Shown: piece after piece, positions 8,017-16,610 of the stretch
Layout: the number at the start of each line of letters is the position of its first letter
Numbering within the stretch: position 1 is the first letter of the stretch
From: an uncultured Clostridium sp.
GTDB taxonomy: Bacteria > Bacillota_A > Clostridia > Lachnospirales > Lachnospiraceae
NCBI GenBank assembly: GCA_945836785.1
Contig: CAMAMD010000003.1
Coordinates: forward strand, 1-21,026
DNA: 21,026 nt
Direction of reading: 5' to 3'
Notes under the pieces: model-generated
Databases searched by the model: none
What the model was told of the DNA's origin: nothing
Seen by the model: only the letters and a program-made list of their open reading frames with translations
Translations under genes and position numbers: made by a program

Positions 8017-8157
8017 ATGAAGAGAATTAAGACTTTGACTGAGAAGACTTTGAAGAGCACAGTTGTAAAGGGTGGCTGTGGCGAATGCCAGACTTCATGT
8101 CAGTCAGCTTGCAAGACTTCATGCACAGTCGGCAATCAGAGCTGCGAGAATAAGTAA
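8017..8157 (+). CDS. scfA: SCIFF six-cysteine peptide precursor (ScfA)
   Basis: A 46-residue peptide with AAGGAGG at 8002-8008, 8 bases before the ATG. It begins MKRIKTLTEKTLKS and has a cysteine-rich C-terminal half with six Cys at 21, 24, 28, 32, 36 and 43 (spacing C-x2-C-x3-C-x3-C-x3-C-x6-C), followed by ENK. This is the SCIFF family (six cysteines in forty-five residues), a ribosomally made, post-translationally modified peptide found almost throughout Clostridia. In a studied homologue the radical SAM partner joins Cys32 to Thr37 by a thioether; both residues are present here at the same numbers, in CTVGNQSC. The N-terminal part should be the leader read by the maturase. The next gene is that maturase. 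The biological role of mature SCIFF is unknown. Confidence 0.95.
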   Translation: MKRIKTLTEKTLKSTVVKGGCGECQTSCQSACKTSCTVGNQSCENK

Positions 8158-8177
8158 TATCAGTAATACATATTGCG

Positions 8178-8229
8178 TAACGGCAAAAGGGGACCATCCT
8201 GAGATAGTCCTCTTTCGTTGCGTTATTTT
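8178..8229 (+). terminator. Terminator-like hairpin between scfA and scfB
   Basis: TAACG (8178-8182) pairs with CGTTA (8221-8225); after a small bulge and one mismatch, AAAGGGGAC (8186-8194) pairs with GTCCTCTTT (8207-8215), with one G-T pair. The loop is about 12 bases. TTTT (8226-8229) follows, leading straight into the scfB ribosome binding site AAGGAG (8230-8235). It probably works as a partial terminator or mRNA-stabilising hairpin that leaves more scfA than scfB message. Confidence 0.7.
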
Positions 8230-8243
8230 AAGGAGTATATGGT

Positions 8244-9629
8244 ATGGTACACCAGTACAAAAATAACGGTTATAACATTGTGCTTGATGTATGCAGCGGT
8301 TCGGTTCATGTGGTGGACGAGCTTGTTTACGATATGATTGCACTCTATGAGGATTCCGATATAGATGCGATTACGGCTGCGATGACTGAAAAGTATGGTG
8401 ATAAATATACGGTGGAGGACATCCGGGAGGCATATGGCGATATCCGTGAGCTTGTTGATAACGGGCAGCTTTTTACGGAGGATGTGTACAAGGATGTCAT
8501 AATTGATTTTAAAAAGAGAAAAACGGTGGTTAAGGCACTTTGCCTGCATATCGCCCATGACTGTAATCTTGCCTGCAAGTATTGTTTTGCTGACGAGGGC
8601 GAGTATCATGGACAGAAAAGAGAGCTGATGAGCCTGGAGGTAGGTAAGCGTGCACTTGACTTTTTGATAGAAAATTCGGGTAACCGGGTAAATCTTGAAG
8701 TGGATTTCTTCGGCGGTGAGCCTTTGATGAATTTTGATGTGGTGAAGGAAATCGTAGCTTATGGCAGAAGCAGGGAGAAAGAGGCGGGGAAAAATTTCCG
8801 TTTTACGTTGACTACGAACGGCATGCTGCTGAGTGACGAGGTCATGGATTTCTGTAATCGGGAGATATCGAATGTAGTGCTCAGCCTGGATGGGCGTAAA
8901 GAAGTAAATGATATGATGCGTCCGACACGAAACGGGAAGGGAAGCTACGATATCATTGTTCCGAAGTTTCAGAAGTTTGTTGAAAACAGAGGAGATAAAA
9001 GCTATTACGTTCGAGGGACATTTACCAGACAGAATCTTGATTTTACTGAAGATTTTAAGTGTATGGCAGACCTTGGTTTCAAGGAGATATCCATTGAGCC
9101 GGTTGTCTCGCCGGATGCGTGTGAATTTGCTATTCGTGAAGAGGATATAGAGCAGATTTGTGCTGAGTATGATAAGCTGGCGAAGGATATTATCGAACGC
9201 CACAGGGCCGGAAAACCGGTCACATTTTTCCACTACATGATTGATTTAAATGGTGGGCCTTGTGTATACAAGCGTTTGTCAGGATGTGGCTCCGGTACGG
9301 AGTATCTGGCGGTGACGCCGACAGGTGATTTATATCCGTGCCATCAGTTTGTGGGAAATACGGATTTCCTGCTCGGAAATATATATGACGGTATTAAGCG
9401 GACGGATATTGTAGAGGAATTTAAGCTGTGCAACGTATATGCTAAGGATAAATGCAAGGATTGTTTTGCAAGATTTTATTGTAGCGGAGGATGTGCGGCA
9501 AATTCTTACCAGTTCCATGGTACGATACTCGACGCATATGATATAGGCTGTAAATTGCAACAAAAACGTGTGGAGTGCGCGATTATGATAAAGGCGGCAC
9601 TTGCGGATGCGGATTCTGAGAATCCGTAG
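8244..9629 (+). CDS. scfB: SCIFF maturase, radical SAM/SPASM thioether-forming enzyme (ScfB/CteB type)
   Basis: This 461-residue cytosolic enzyme has AAGGAG at 8230-8235, 8 bases before the ATG. Residues about 1-90 form the RiPP-recognition (PqqD-like) domain that binds the precursor leader. The radical SAM core begins near 97, with the S-adenosylmethionine cluster ligands Cys107, Cys111 and Cys114 (C-x3-C-x2-C in HDCNLACKYC). FFGGEP and TTNG follow as expected. The C-terminal SPASM domain is complete: Cys348-x12-Gly361-x4-Cys366, then Cys404-x2-Cys407-x5-Cys413-x3-Cys417, and Cys436, enough for two auxiliary 4Fe-4S clusters. Cys340 is an extra ligand candidate. Known members abstract a hydrogen from Thr and form the Cys-Thr thioether in SCIFF. 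The scfA gene lies just upstream across a hairpin, and secDF follows 39 bases after the stop. Confidence 0.95.
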   Translation: MVHQYKNNGYNIVLDVCSGSVHVVDELVYDMIALYEDSDIDAITAAMTEKYGDKYTVEDIREAYGDIRELVDNGQLFTEDVYKDVIIDFKKRKTVVKALCLHIAHDCNLACKYCFADEGEYHGQKRELMSLEVGKRALDFLIENSGNRVNLEVDFFGGEPLMNFDVVKEIVAYGRSREKEAGKNFRFTLTTNGMLLSDEVMDFCNREISNVVLSLDGRKEVNDMMRPTRNGKGSYDIIVPKFQKFVENRGDKSYYVRGTFTRQNLDFTEDFKCMADLGFKEISIEPVVSPDACEFAIREEDIEQICAEYDKLAKDIIERHRAGKPVTFFHYMIDLNGGPCVYKRLSGCGSGTEYLAVTPTGDLYPCHQFVGNTDFLLGNIYDGIKRTDIVEEFKLCNVYAKDKCKDCFARFYCSGGCAANSYQFHGTILDAYDIGCKLQQKRVECAIMIKAALADADSENP

Positions 9630-9668
9630 CATATGACAGTGACGTAGAATAGAAGAAGGAGAAGAAGA

Positions 9669-11864
9669 ATGAAGAAAGCAAAAAGAAATGCAGCAATCAC
9701 TATATTGATTTTTTTGCTGCTCCTGGCGGGCGGTATTTATATGGCGATTATGGGCGTCGATTCTGCAAAAACAGGCAGGATGAAGAATATTCCATTGGGT
9801 CTTGATTTGCAGGGTGGGTTATCTGTTACATATCAGATAACAACTCCTGATCCGACGAAGGGTGAGATTGATGCGACCATAGATAAGCTGCAGCGCAGAG
9901 TAGATTCATACAGTTCAGAGGGTGAAGTATATCAGGAAGGCAATGATAGAATTACGGTTGAGATTCCTGTAGATACAACCAAGTATGATGCACATGATAT
10001 ACTGGAAGACTTAGGTACACCGGGACAGTTGGAATTTTTGGATTCAGAGGGTGAGCAGAAACGTGAAGCCGGTGAGGAGTATACGCCATTGCTTACAGGC
10101 GCTGATATCAAGAATGCACAGGCTGGCGTGGATGAGTCTGAGACCGGACAAAAAGACTATGTTGTTCAGCTTGCATTTACGGATGAGGGTACGAAGAAGT
10201 TTGCAGATGCTACTGAAGCGAACATTGGACTGCCGATTTATATTATCTATGACGGTCAGATTGCAAGTGCACCTACTGTACAGACAGCGATTACAGACGG
10301 AAGTGCTGTAATTAACAAGATATCTTCTTATGAGGAGGCAGAGCAGCTCGCAGATACGATCAAGATCGGTGCTTTGCCATTGGAACTGTCACAGTTACAG
10401 TACAATATTGTCGGTGCAAAGCTGGGTCAGGAAGCTGTATCAACGAGCTTAAAGGCCGGTGCAATCGGTCTGGCAATTGTATGTGTGATTATGATTGTTG
10501 TTTATCTGGTGCCTGGTGTAGTGGCATCCTTTGCATTGGCTGCTTATGTTGTACTTTTAATGCTTATCCTGAGTATTAAGGGAATTACGCTTACATTGCC
10601 TGGTATTGCAGGTATTATTCTTTCAATCGGTATGGCTGTGGATGCAAATGTCATTATCTTTACACGTATTAAGGAAGAGATTGCGGCAGGAAATGGTGTC
10701 AAGAATGCGATAACATCCGGTTTTTCAAAAGCTTTATCTGCAATTCTGGATGGTAATATTACAACATTGATTGCGGCATTTGTATTGATGATACTCGGAA
10801 CAGGTAGTATTAAAGGTTTTGCGACGACATTGATGCTCGGTATTGTTTTATCCATGTTCACGGCATTGGTTATTACAAAGATGCTTCTCAATGCGGTTGC
10901 TAATCTTGGCGTTACAAATGAAAAATGCTATGGTAGGGCGAAAGAACCGAAAGTCAGCGGATTTGTGAAAAATGCAAAAATATGTTTTGTGCTTTCTGCA
11001 TTGGTTATTATCGCAGGACTTGTATTCCTGCCAATCAATAAATCAACAACCGGTCAGGCTATGAATTACAGTCTTGAATTTACAGGTGGTACATCAACGA
11101 CGGTAACTTTTGATGAGCCGTACACGTTGGAGCGGGCTGAGAATGAAGTTGTTCCTGTCATAACAGAGGCAGTCGGTATTTCAGCATCAGATATTCAGAT
11201 ACAGACAGTTGAGGGTACAAATCAGGTTATATTTAAGACGATTGAGTTATCGGAAGAGGATGGACAGGCAGAGGCATTTGAGAATGCACTCAGAAGTAAT
11301 TTTAATGTATCCGAGATTGAATCTCAGGGAATCAGCTCAACAATCAGTGGAGAAATGAAGAAGGATGCGATTATAGCAATTATCTTTGCATCTATATTGA
11401 TGCTGATTTACATTGCAATACGTTTTTCGGATGTGAAGTTTGGTGTCAGTGCAGTGATTGCCTTGGTTCATGATGTTATGGTTGTGTTTGCAATCTATGC
11501 AATCGCTAAATTGTCCGTGGGAAATACATTTATTGCATGTATGCTCACGATTGTGGGTTATTCTATCAATGCGACGATTATCATCTTTGACCGTATTCGT
11601 GAGAACAGAAAGCTGATGGATACGAAGTGCAGCCTGACAGAAATTGTCAACACAAGTATTGCACAGACATTTACCAGAACGATTTATACGTCATTGACGA
11701 CATTTATCATGGTACTTGTATTGTTTATTATGGGTGTACCTTCATTGAAAGAATTTACATTTACATTGATGGCAGGTATCGTATGCGGTGCTTATTCTTC
11801 CGTATGTATAACCGGTCCGTTGTGGTTCTATATGAAGAAACTTGGAAAAAAGAAGAAAGCTTAG
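9669..11864 (+). CDS. secDF: Fused protein translocase subunit SecDF
   Basis: This 731-residue, 12-helix membrane protein has AAGGAG at 9656-9661, 7 bases before the ATG. It uses the proton gradient to pull secreted proteins out of the SecYEG channel. SecD half (about 1-420): first helix about 8-28, LGLDLQGGLSV near 43-53, a periplasmic-type P1 domain, then MAVDANVIIFTRIKEE near 320-335. SecF half (about 430-731): helix, FTGGTSTTV, the second extracytoplasmic domain, ALVHDVMVVFAIY and SINATIIIFDRIREN near 631-645. The D/R-containing helix-4 motifs used for proton transport are present in both halves. Size matches fused SecDF of Bacillus (about 737). Clostridia often have separate secD and secF, so the fusion is a useful marker. 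Its place right after scfAB is conserved in many Clostridia and hints at SCIFF export. Confidence 0.95.
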   Translation: MKKAKRNAAITILIFLLLLAGGIYMAIMGVDSAKTGRMKNIPLGLDLQGGLSVTYQITTPDPTKGEIDATIDKLQRRVDSYSSEGEVYQEGNDRITVEIPVDTTKYDAHDILEDLGTPGQLEFLDSEGEQKREAGEEYTPLLTGADIKNAQAGVDESETGQKDYVVQLAFTDEGTKKFADATEANIGLPIYIIYDGQIASAPTVQTAITDGSAVINKISSYEEAEQLADTIKIGALPLELSQLQYNIVGAKLGQEAVSTSLKAGAIGLAIVCVIMIVVYLVPGVVASFALAAYVVLLMLILSIKGITLTLPGIAGIILSIGMAVDANVIIFTRIKEEIAAGNGVKNAITSGFSKALSAILDGNITTLIAAFVLMILGTGSIKGFATTLMLGIVLSMFTALVITKMLLNAVANLGVTNEKCYGRAKEPKVSGFVKNAKICFVLSALVIIAGLVFLPINKSTTGQAMNYSLEFTGGTSTTVTFDEPYTLERAENEVVPVITEAVGISASDIQIQTVEGTNQVIFKTIELSEEDGQAEAFENALRSNFNVSEIESQGISSTISGEMKKDAIIAIIFASILMLIYIAIRFSDVKFGVSAVIALVHDVMVVFAIYAIAKLSVGNTFIACMLTIVGYSINATIIIFDRIRENRKLMDTKCSLTEIVNTSIAQTFTRTIYTSLTTFIMVLVLFIMGVPSLKEFTFTLMAGIVCGAYSSVCITGPLWFYMKKLGKKKKA

Positions 11865-11883
11865 GCGTAAGTTTACGTGTTTG

Positions 11884-11929
11884 ACCGGGCGGTTGCATTG
11901 AGTTTGGCTTAGTGTGGCGGCCCGGTTTT
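11884..11929 (+). terminator. Terminator-like stem-loop between secDF and recJ
   Basis: ACCGGGC (11884-11890) pairs with GCCCGGT (11920-11926). An inner hairpin pairs 11896-11902 with 11908-11914 (including G-T pairs) around loop TTTGG, with an internal loop between the two stems. TTTT (11926-11929) follows. It probably ends or reduces the scfA-scfB-secDF transcript before recJ. Confidence 0.6.
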
Positions 11930-11947
11930 AATTGATGAGGAATCAGC

Positions 11948-13720
11948 ATGGAAACAAAATGGACAGTATGTGGAAAAAAAGCAGATTTTAAAGGGATTGG
12001 AGAGCGGTTTCAGATTGACCAGGTTGTGGCACGGGTAATCAGAAATCGTGATATCGTCGGGGATGCAGAAATCGAGCGGTATCTGCATGGTACACTGGCT
12101 GATGTCCATGATCCGGCGGATATGGCGGATATGGAGTCCGGCTGTCGGATTATGGCGGAGAAAATCCGAACAGGTAAGGCGATAAGAATCATATCTGATT
12201 ATGATGTGGATGGCATCATGTCAAATTATATATTGTATGATGGTCTGGGTTCCCTCGGGGCTGAAATATCGTACGAAATACCGGACAGAGTGGCAGATGG
12301 ATACGGAATTAATGAACGCATGATACAGGATGCCCATGAAGAGGAGATTGATACGATTATTACCTGTGATAACGGGATTGCTGCATTTCCGGCCATAGAG
12401 CTGGCAAAGTCATATGGTATGACGGTGATTGTCACAGATCATCATGAGGTACCTTATGATATGGATGCAGACGGCAATCGACATTACAGGCTGGTTCCTG
12501 CCGATGCAGTTATCGATATAAAACGCCAGGATTGTAACTATCCCTACAAAGGACTGTGTGGTGCGGCGGTGGCATATAAGTTTATACGGCATTTGTATAC
12601 TGTCATGGGGCAGCCATGGGAAAATGAGGAACGATATATAGAGTTTGTGGCGATAGCGACGCAGTGCGATGTCATGGAGCTGACGGATGAAAACAGAATT
12701 TATGTAAAAAAAGGTCTCGAAATCCTTCCCCGTACAACAAATAAGGGCTTGCGGGCATTGCTTGCGGTGAATCAGCTCGCAGGGAAAAAAATCTATTCCT
12801 ATCATCTTGGATTTATCATCGGCCCGTGTCTGAATGCGACGGGGAGACTGGAAAGTGCAAAAAAAGGACTGGAACTTTTGCTGTGTGATGATGAGAAAGA
12901 GACGATGCGGCTTGCCGAGGAGATGCAGGATTTGAACCGGCTCCGCAAGGAGATGACGGAAGAAGGGGTACAGCGTGCACTGGAGCAGGTTGACAGTCAT
13001 TTGGCAGAGGATAAGGTGCTGGTGGTATATTTGCCTGAGCTGCACGAGAGTCTTGCAGGTATCGTGGCGGGACGCGTGCGGGAACAGTATTACCGGCCGG
13101 TTTTCGTGGTTACACGCTCGGAATCGGGTTTGCTGAAAGGCTCAGGACGTTCGATAGATGGGTATCATATGTTTGATGCACTGACGGAGTGTGAATACTT
13201 ATTAAGGAAATATGGTGGTCATGCCATGGCAGCGGGATTTTCACTTGAAGAAAAAAATCTGGACAGCTTTCGTGAGGCATTAAACCGGAATCAGCATATG
13301 ACGGAGGAGGATCTGACGCCTGTTCTGCGCCTGGATGTTCCGATGCCTATGTCATATGTTACACCGAAGCTGGTGGAGGATTTGCGATTGTTGGAACCAT
13401 TTGGAAACGGAAATGAAAAACCGGTTTTCGGGCAGGCACAGATGAAGATTAAGCAGGCAAAATTCTTAGGCAGGGAACAGAAATATATTCGGATTACATT
13501 TATGGATAGCGATGGTTATTGCACAGAGGGGATAGATTTTCATGCAAATAACTTTATTACATGCATAAAGTTGTGGTTTAGTGAGGAAGAATGTGATAGA
13601 ATGTTAAAGGGTTTGCCCAATCATATTATACTGGATGTGGCGTATTATCCGGATGTTAATCAGTACGGCGGGTATGAAACTGTGCAGGTTAAACCGGTGA
13701 TGTACCGTAAATCACGATAA
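11948..13720 (+). CDS. recJ: Single-stranded-DNA exonuclease RecJ (DHH family)
   Basis: This 590-residue protein degrades single-stranded DNA 5' to 3' in recombination and mismatch/base-excision repair. The DHH phosphoesterase core shows SDYDVDG (Asp84, Asp86, Asp88), TCDNGIA (Asp141), TDHHE (Asp164-His165-His166) and AIATQCDVMEL, all metal-site blocks. The DHHA1 half shows GIVAGRVREQYYRPV, KGSGRS and the GGHAMAAGF motif. LEPFGNGNEKPVFG marks the start of the OB-fold domain. Length is close to E. coli RecJ (577). GATGAGGAATCAGC precedes the ATG. It lies just before apt, 18 bases apart, as in many Firmicutes where recJ-apt-relA are neighbours. Some Clostridia carry a second RecJ-like DHH protein, so this could be one of two. 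Confidence 0.9.
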   Translation: METKWTVCGKKADFKGIGERFQIDQVVARVIRNRDIVGDAEIERYLHGTLADVHDPADMADMESGCRIMAEKIRTGKAIRIISDYDVDGIMSNYILYDGLGSLGAEISYEIPDRVADGYGINERMIQDAHEEEIDTIITCDNGIAAFPAIELAKSYGMTVIVTDHHEVPYDMDADGNRHYRLVPADAVIDIKRQDCNYPYKGLCGAAVAYKFIRHLYTVMGQPWENEERYIEFVAIATQCDVMELTDENRIYVKKGLEILPRTTNKGLRALLAVNQLAGKKIYSYHLGFIIGPCLNATGRLESAKKGLELLLCDDEKETMRLAEEMQDLNRLRKEMTEEGVQRALEQVDSHLAEDKVLVVYLPELHESLAGIVAGRVREQYYRPVFVVTRSESGLLKGSGRSIDGYHMFDALTECEYLLRKYGGHAMAAGFSLEEKNLDSFREALNRNQHMTEEDLTPVLRLDVPMPMSYVTPKLVEDLRLLEPFGNGNEKPVFGQAQMKIKQAKFLGREQKYIRITFMDSDGYCTEGIDFHANNFITCIKLWFSEEECDRMLKGLPNHIILDVAYYPDVNQYGGYETVQVKPVMYRKSR

Positions 13721-13738
13721 AAGAAGAGGAGAGCCAAT

Positions 13739-14263
13739 ATGAAGAAAGTAGAAGATTACATTATCAGTATTCCAGATTTCCCGAAGAAGGGAATTATTTT
13801 CAGAGACGTCACAGGTGTTACCGAGGACGCAGAAGGCTTTGGTCTTGCGATAGATGAGATGAATAAGCTGCTTGACGGAGTTGATTATAATCTGCTTGTG
13901 GGGGCAGAGTCCCGCGGGTTCATATTTGGTGCACCTTTGGCATATATGAATAAAAAAAGATTTGTCCTTGTTAGGAAAAAAGGAAAGCTGCCGAGAGAGA
14001 CTGTGTCGGCAGATTATGATTTGGAGTATGGTTCTGCTACCATAGAGATACACAAAGATGCCATCAAGCCGGGGGACAAGGTGGTTTTGGTGGATGATTT
14101 GATTGCAACAGGGGGAACCATTCAGGCAGCAGCCAAGTTGATTGAGGAGCTTGGCGGTGAGGTGGTAAAAATGATTTTCCTGATTGAGCTTACGGATTTG
14201 CATGCACGGGAGCTGCTTCGGGATTATGATATTGCATCTGTTGTGCAATTTGAAGGAGAATAA
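13739..14263 (+). CDS. apt: Adenine phosphoribosyltransferase
   Basis: This 174-residue cytosolic enzyme converts adenine and PRPP into AMP plus pyrophosphate (purine salvage). The start has GAGGAGAG about 7 bases upstream. Family marks are IPDFPKKGIIFRDVT near the N-terminus (the adenine-specific FPKxGIxFRD block), GAESRGFIFG in the middle, RKKGKLPRETVSADYDLEYG over the flexible hood, and the PRPP loop VLVDDLIATGGTIQAA with Asp119-Asp120. All expected residues are present and the length is typical (170-180). It sits between recJ and the (p)ppGpp enzyme gene. That order is widespread in Firmicutes and puts purine salvage beside the purine-based alarmone system. Confidence 0.97.
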   Translation: MKKVEDYIISIPDFPKKGIIFRDVTGVTEDAEGFGLAIDEMNKLLDGVDYNLLVGAESRGFIFGAPLAYMNKKRFVLVRKKGKLPRETVSADYDLEYGSATIEIHKDAIKPGDKVVLVDDLIATGGTIQAAAKLIEELGGEVVKMIFLIELTDLHARELLRDYDIASVVQFEGE

Positions 14264-14302
14264 GGGGAATACAATACATTACTACGGAAAGAAGTGATTG
14301 GT

Positions 14303-16567
14303 ATGGCAGAAGAGATAAAAATGTCTCACAACTCATTAAAGAAAGAAATAAGCAAGCCGGATGATTTTACTCCGCCGGAGGAACTGTATTCCCAACTGCT
14401 TGATACGATAAGGAAATATCATCCGTCATCGGATGTTTCGATGATAGAGAAAGCATACAACATTGCGGCCGAAGCACACAAGGATCAGAAGAGAAAATCG
14501 GGGGAACCATATATTATTCATCCTTTGTGTGTGGCGATTATATTAGCTGAGCTGGAGTTGGATAAAGAAACCATAGTGGCAGGAATTTTGCATGATGTGG
14601 TTGAGGATACAATCATGACCACCGAGCAGATTGCAACTGAATTTTCGGATGAGATTGCACTTTTGGTGGATGGTGTAACCAAGCTGACACAGCTTGATCT
14701 CTCACAGGACAAGATTGAGATACAGGCAGAAAATCTTCGTAAGATGTTTCTTGCAATGGCAAAGGATATTCGGGTTATTTTGATTAAGCTTGCAGATAGG
14801 TTGCATAATTTGAGAACTTTGCAGTATCAGTCTCCGCAGAAGCAGATTGAGAAAGCGAGAGAGACCATGGATATCTATGCGCCGATTGCACATAGGCTTG
14901 GTATATCCAAAATCAAGATTGAGCTGGATGATTTGTCCATGCAATATCTATATCCGGATGTGTACAAATCCCTGAAAGAGGAGGTTATCACAAGGCTGAA
15001 TGCCAGTGAGGACTTTATTACGCAGATGGTAAATGAAGTCAGGGGTTACATGGAGGAATCCGATATAAAGGCGGAGGTAGACGGAAGAGTCAAGCATCTG
15101 TTCAGCATTTACAAAAAGATGATTACACAGAACAAAACGCTGGATCAGATCTATGATATCCACGCCATCCGTATTAAGGTTGATACTGTGCGTGACTGTT
15201 ATGCTGCACTTGGCATCATACATGAAAAATATAAGCCGATACCGGGACGTTTTAAAGATTATATTGCCATGCCGAAACAGAATATGTATCAGTCTCTTCA
15301 TACGACATTGATTGGGCCGGGTGGAAGACCGTTTGAGATTCAGATTCGGACATATGAAATGCATAGAACGGCTGAATATGGTATTGCCGCACACTGGAAA
15401 TATAAGGAGGGCGGAAATTCCAAGGACAGCGAGGAACAGAAGATGAGCTGGTTGCGCCAGATACTGGAATGGCAGACCGACACCACAGACAACAAGGAAT
15501 TTATGAGTGTTGTCAAGACAGATTTGGATTTGTTTTCAGATCAGGTGTATTGTTTTACACCAGCGGGTGATGTAAAAAATCTGCCGATGGGGTCAACACC
15601 GATTGATTTTGCATATAGTATCCATACTGCTGTCGGTAACAAAATGATTGGAGCCAGAGTAAATGGGCGACAGGTGCCGATAGAGACAGAATTGCACAAT
15701 GGTGACCGGGTGGAGATTATCACATCGCAGAATTCAAAGGGACCAAGTATGGACTGGCTGTCTGTGGTAAAGAGTTCCCAGGCGAAAACAAAGATTAACC
15801 AGTGGTTCAGACAGGAAAATAAGGAGGATAATATTCAGCGTGGTAAGGATGCCGTGGCTGCATATTGTAAGACGAAGTCAATTATTCTGTCCGATTTGCT
15901 GAAACCGGAGCTGATGGATCTGGTGTTAAAAAAGTATAATTTTGCCAACTGGGATGCACTTATGGCGTCCATCGGACATGGAGGCCTGAAGGAAGGACAG
16001 ATCGTCAACAGACTTCTTGAGGAGTATAAAAAAGAAGAAGCAAGTAAAATCACGGAAGATCAGATTGTCAACAAGATTAATACACCGGGGCGAGGAAATG
16101 GGATTCCGAAAGGCGGTATTATCGTCAAGGGCATGGATGATGTGGCGGTTCGTTTCTCGAAGTGTTGTGCACCGGTGCCCGGAGATGAAATCGTCGGATA
16201 CATCACTCGCGGACGTGGTATTTCCATACATAGAACTGACTGCGTCAATGTGCTTTGTATGGATGAGTTTGACAGAGAACGTCTGATAGAAGCTGATTGG
16301 GCGGATGGACAGGTTCAGGATACAAACCTCTACAGTACGGAGATTATCATATATGCAAATGACAGTCAGGGTCTGGTGTTTGCATTGTCAAAGGTATTTA
16401 ATGAGGCAAATATTAACCTGACCGGTATGAACGTTAGAACAAATAAACAAGGGAAAGCGACAGTTTCCGTGAAGTTTGAGATTCATTCTAAGGAACAGCT
16501 AAATAAACTTATTGCAAAAATAAGAAATATTGAGGGTATCATCGATATAGAGAGAACGGCGGGTTAA
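14303..16567 (+). CDS. relA: Bifunctional (p)ppGpp synthetase/hydrolase (RelA/SpoT homologue, long RSH)
   Basis: This 754-residue enzyme makes pppGpp/ppGpp from ATP and GTP/GDP on starved ribosomes and also hydrolyses it. The N-terminal HD hydrolase has HDVVEDT (His97, Asp98, Glu101, Asp102). The synthetase domain has RFKD at 316-319 and NMYQSLHTT; RxKD rather than ExDD is the mark of bifunctional Rel/SpoT enzymes. A TGS domain (about 400-460, starting VYCFTPAGDV), a CC/zinc-finger-like region with FSKCCAPVPGDEIVGY, and a C-terminal ACT domain (about 680-754) follow. Every domain seems intact, so both activities are expected. A GTG at 14294 would add three residues; the ATG at 14303 is preferred although its ribosome site (GGAAAGAAG) is weak. 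It follows apt by 39 bases and is followed by an MBL-fold gene. Confidence 0.95.
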   Translation: MAEEIKMSHNSLKKEISKPDDFTPPEELYSQLLDTIRKYHPSSDVSMIEKAYNIAAEAHKDQKRKSGEPYIIHPLCVAIILAELELDKETIVAGILHDVVEDTIMTTEQIATEFSDEIALLVDGVTKLTQLDLSQDKIEIQAENLRKMFLAMAKDIRVILIKLADRLHNLRTLQYQSPQKQIEKARETMDIYAPIAHRLGISKIKIELDDLSMQYLYPDVYKSLKEEVITRLNASEDFITQMVNEVRGYMEESDIKAEVDGRVKHLFSIYKKMITQNKTLDQIYDIHAIRIKVDTVRDCYAALGIIHEKYKPIPGRFKDYIAMPKQNMYQSLHTTLIGPGGRPFEIQIRTYEMHRTAEYGIAAHWKYKEGGNSKDSEEQKMSWLRQILEWQTDTTDNKEFMSVVKTDLDLFSDQVYCFTPAGDVKNLPMGSTPIDFAYSIHTAVGNKMIGARVNGRQVPIETELHNGDRVEIITSQNSKGPSMDWLSVVKSSQAKTKINQWFRQENKEDNIQRGKDAVAAYCKTKSIILSDLLKPELMDLVLKKYNFANWDALMASIGHGGLKEGQIVNRLLEEYKKEEASKITEDQIVNKINTPGRGNGIPKGGIIVKGMDDVAVRFSKCCAPVPGDEIVGYITRGRGISIHRTDCVNVLCMDEFDRERLIEADWADGQVQDTNLYSTEIIIYANDSQGLVFALSKVFNEANINLTGMNVRTNKQGKATVSVKFEIHSKEQLNKLIAKIRNIEGIIDIERTAG

Positions 16568-16610
16568 ACAGGATGTATTTTACCCGGTCTGAGAATAGAA
16601 AGGAGATAGT

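Noticed and set aside
8223..9233. Long open frame on the - strand opposite scfB (336 codons)
   Set aside because: It lies entirely over the strongly supported scfB and shows no recognisable motif; it is a reading-frame shadow. The same applies to the - strand frames opposite the PP2C, HAD, recJ, apt, rsh and hisS genes.
9611..9625. Inverted repeat GGATTC-TGA-GAATCC at the end of scfB
   Set aside because: Short (6 bp), inside coding sequence, not followed by T residues; not a terminator.
16560..16586. Hairpin CGGGT...ACCCG overlapping the stop of the RSH gene
   Set aside because: About 8 pairs with one mismatch but no T-tract afterwards; the ribosome site of the next gene follows, so a terminator is unlikely.
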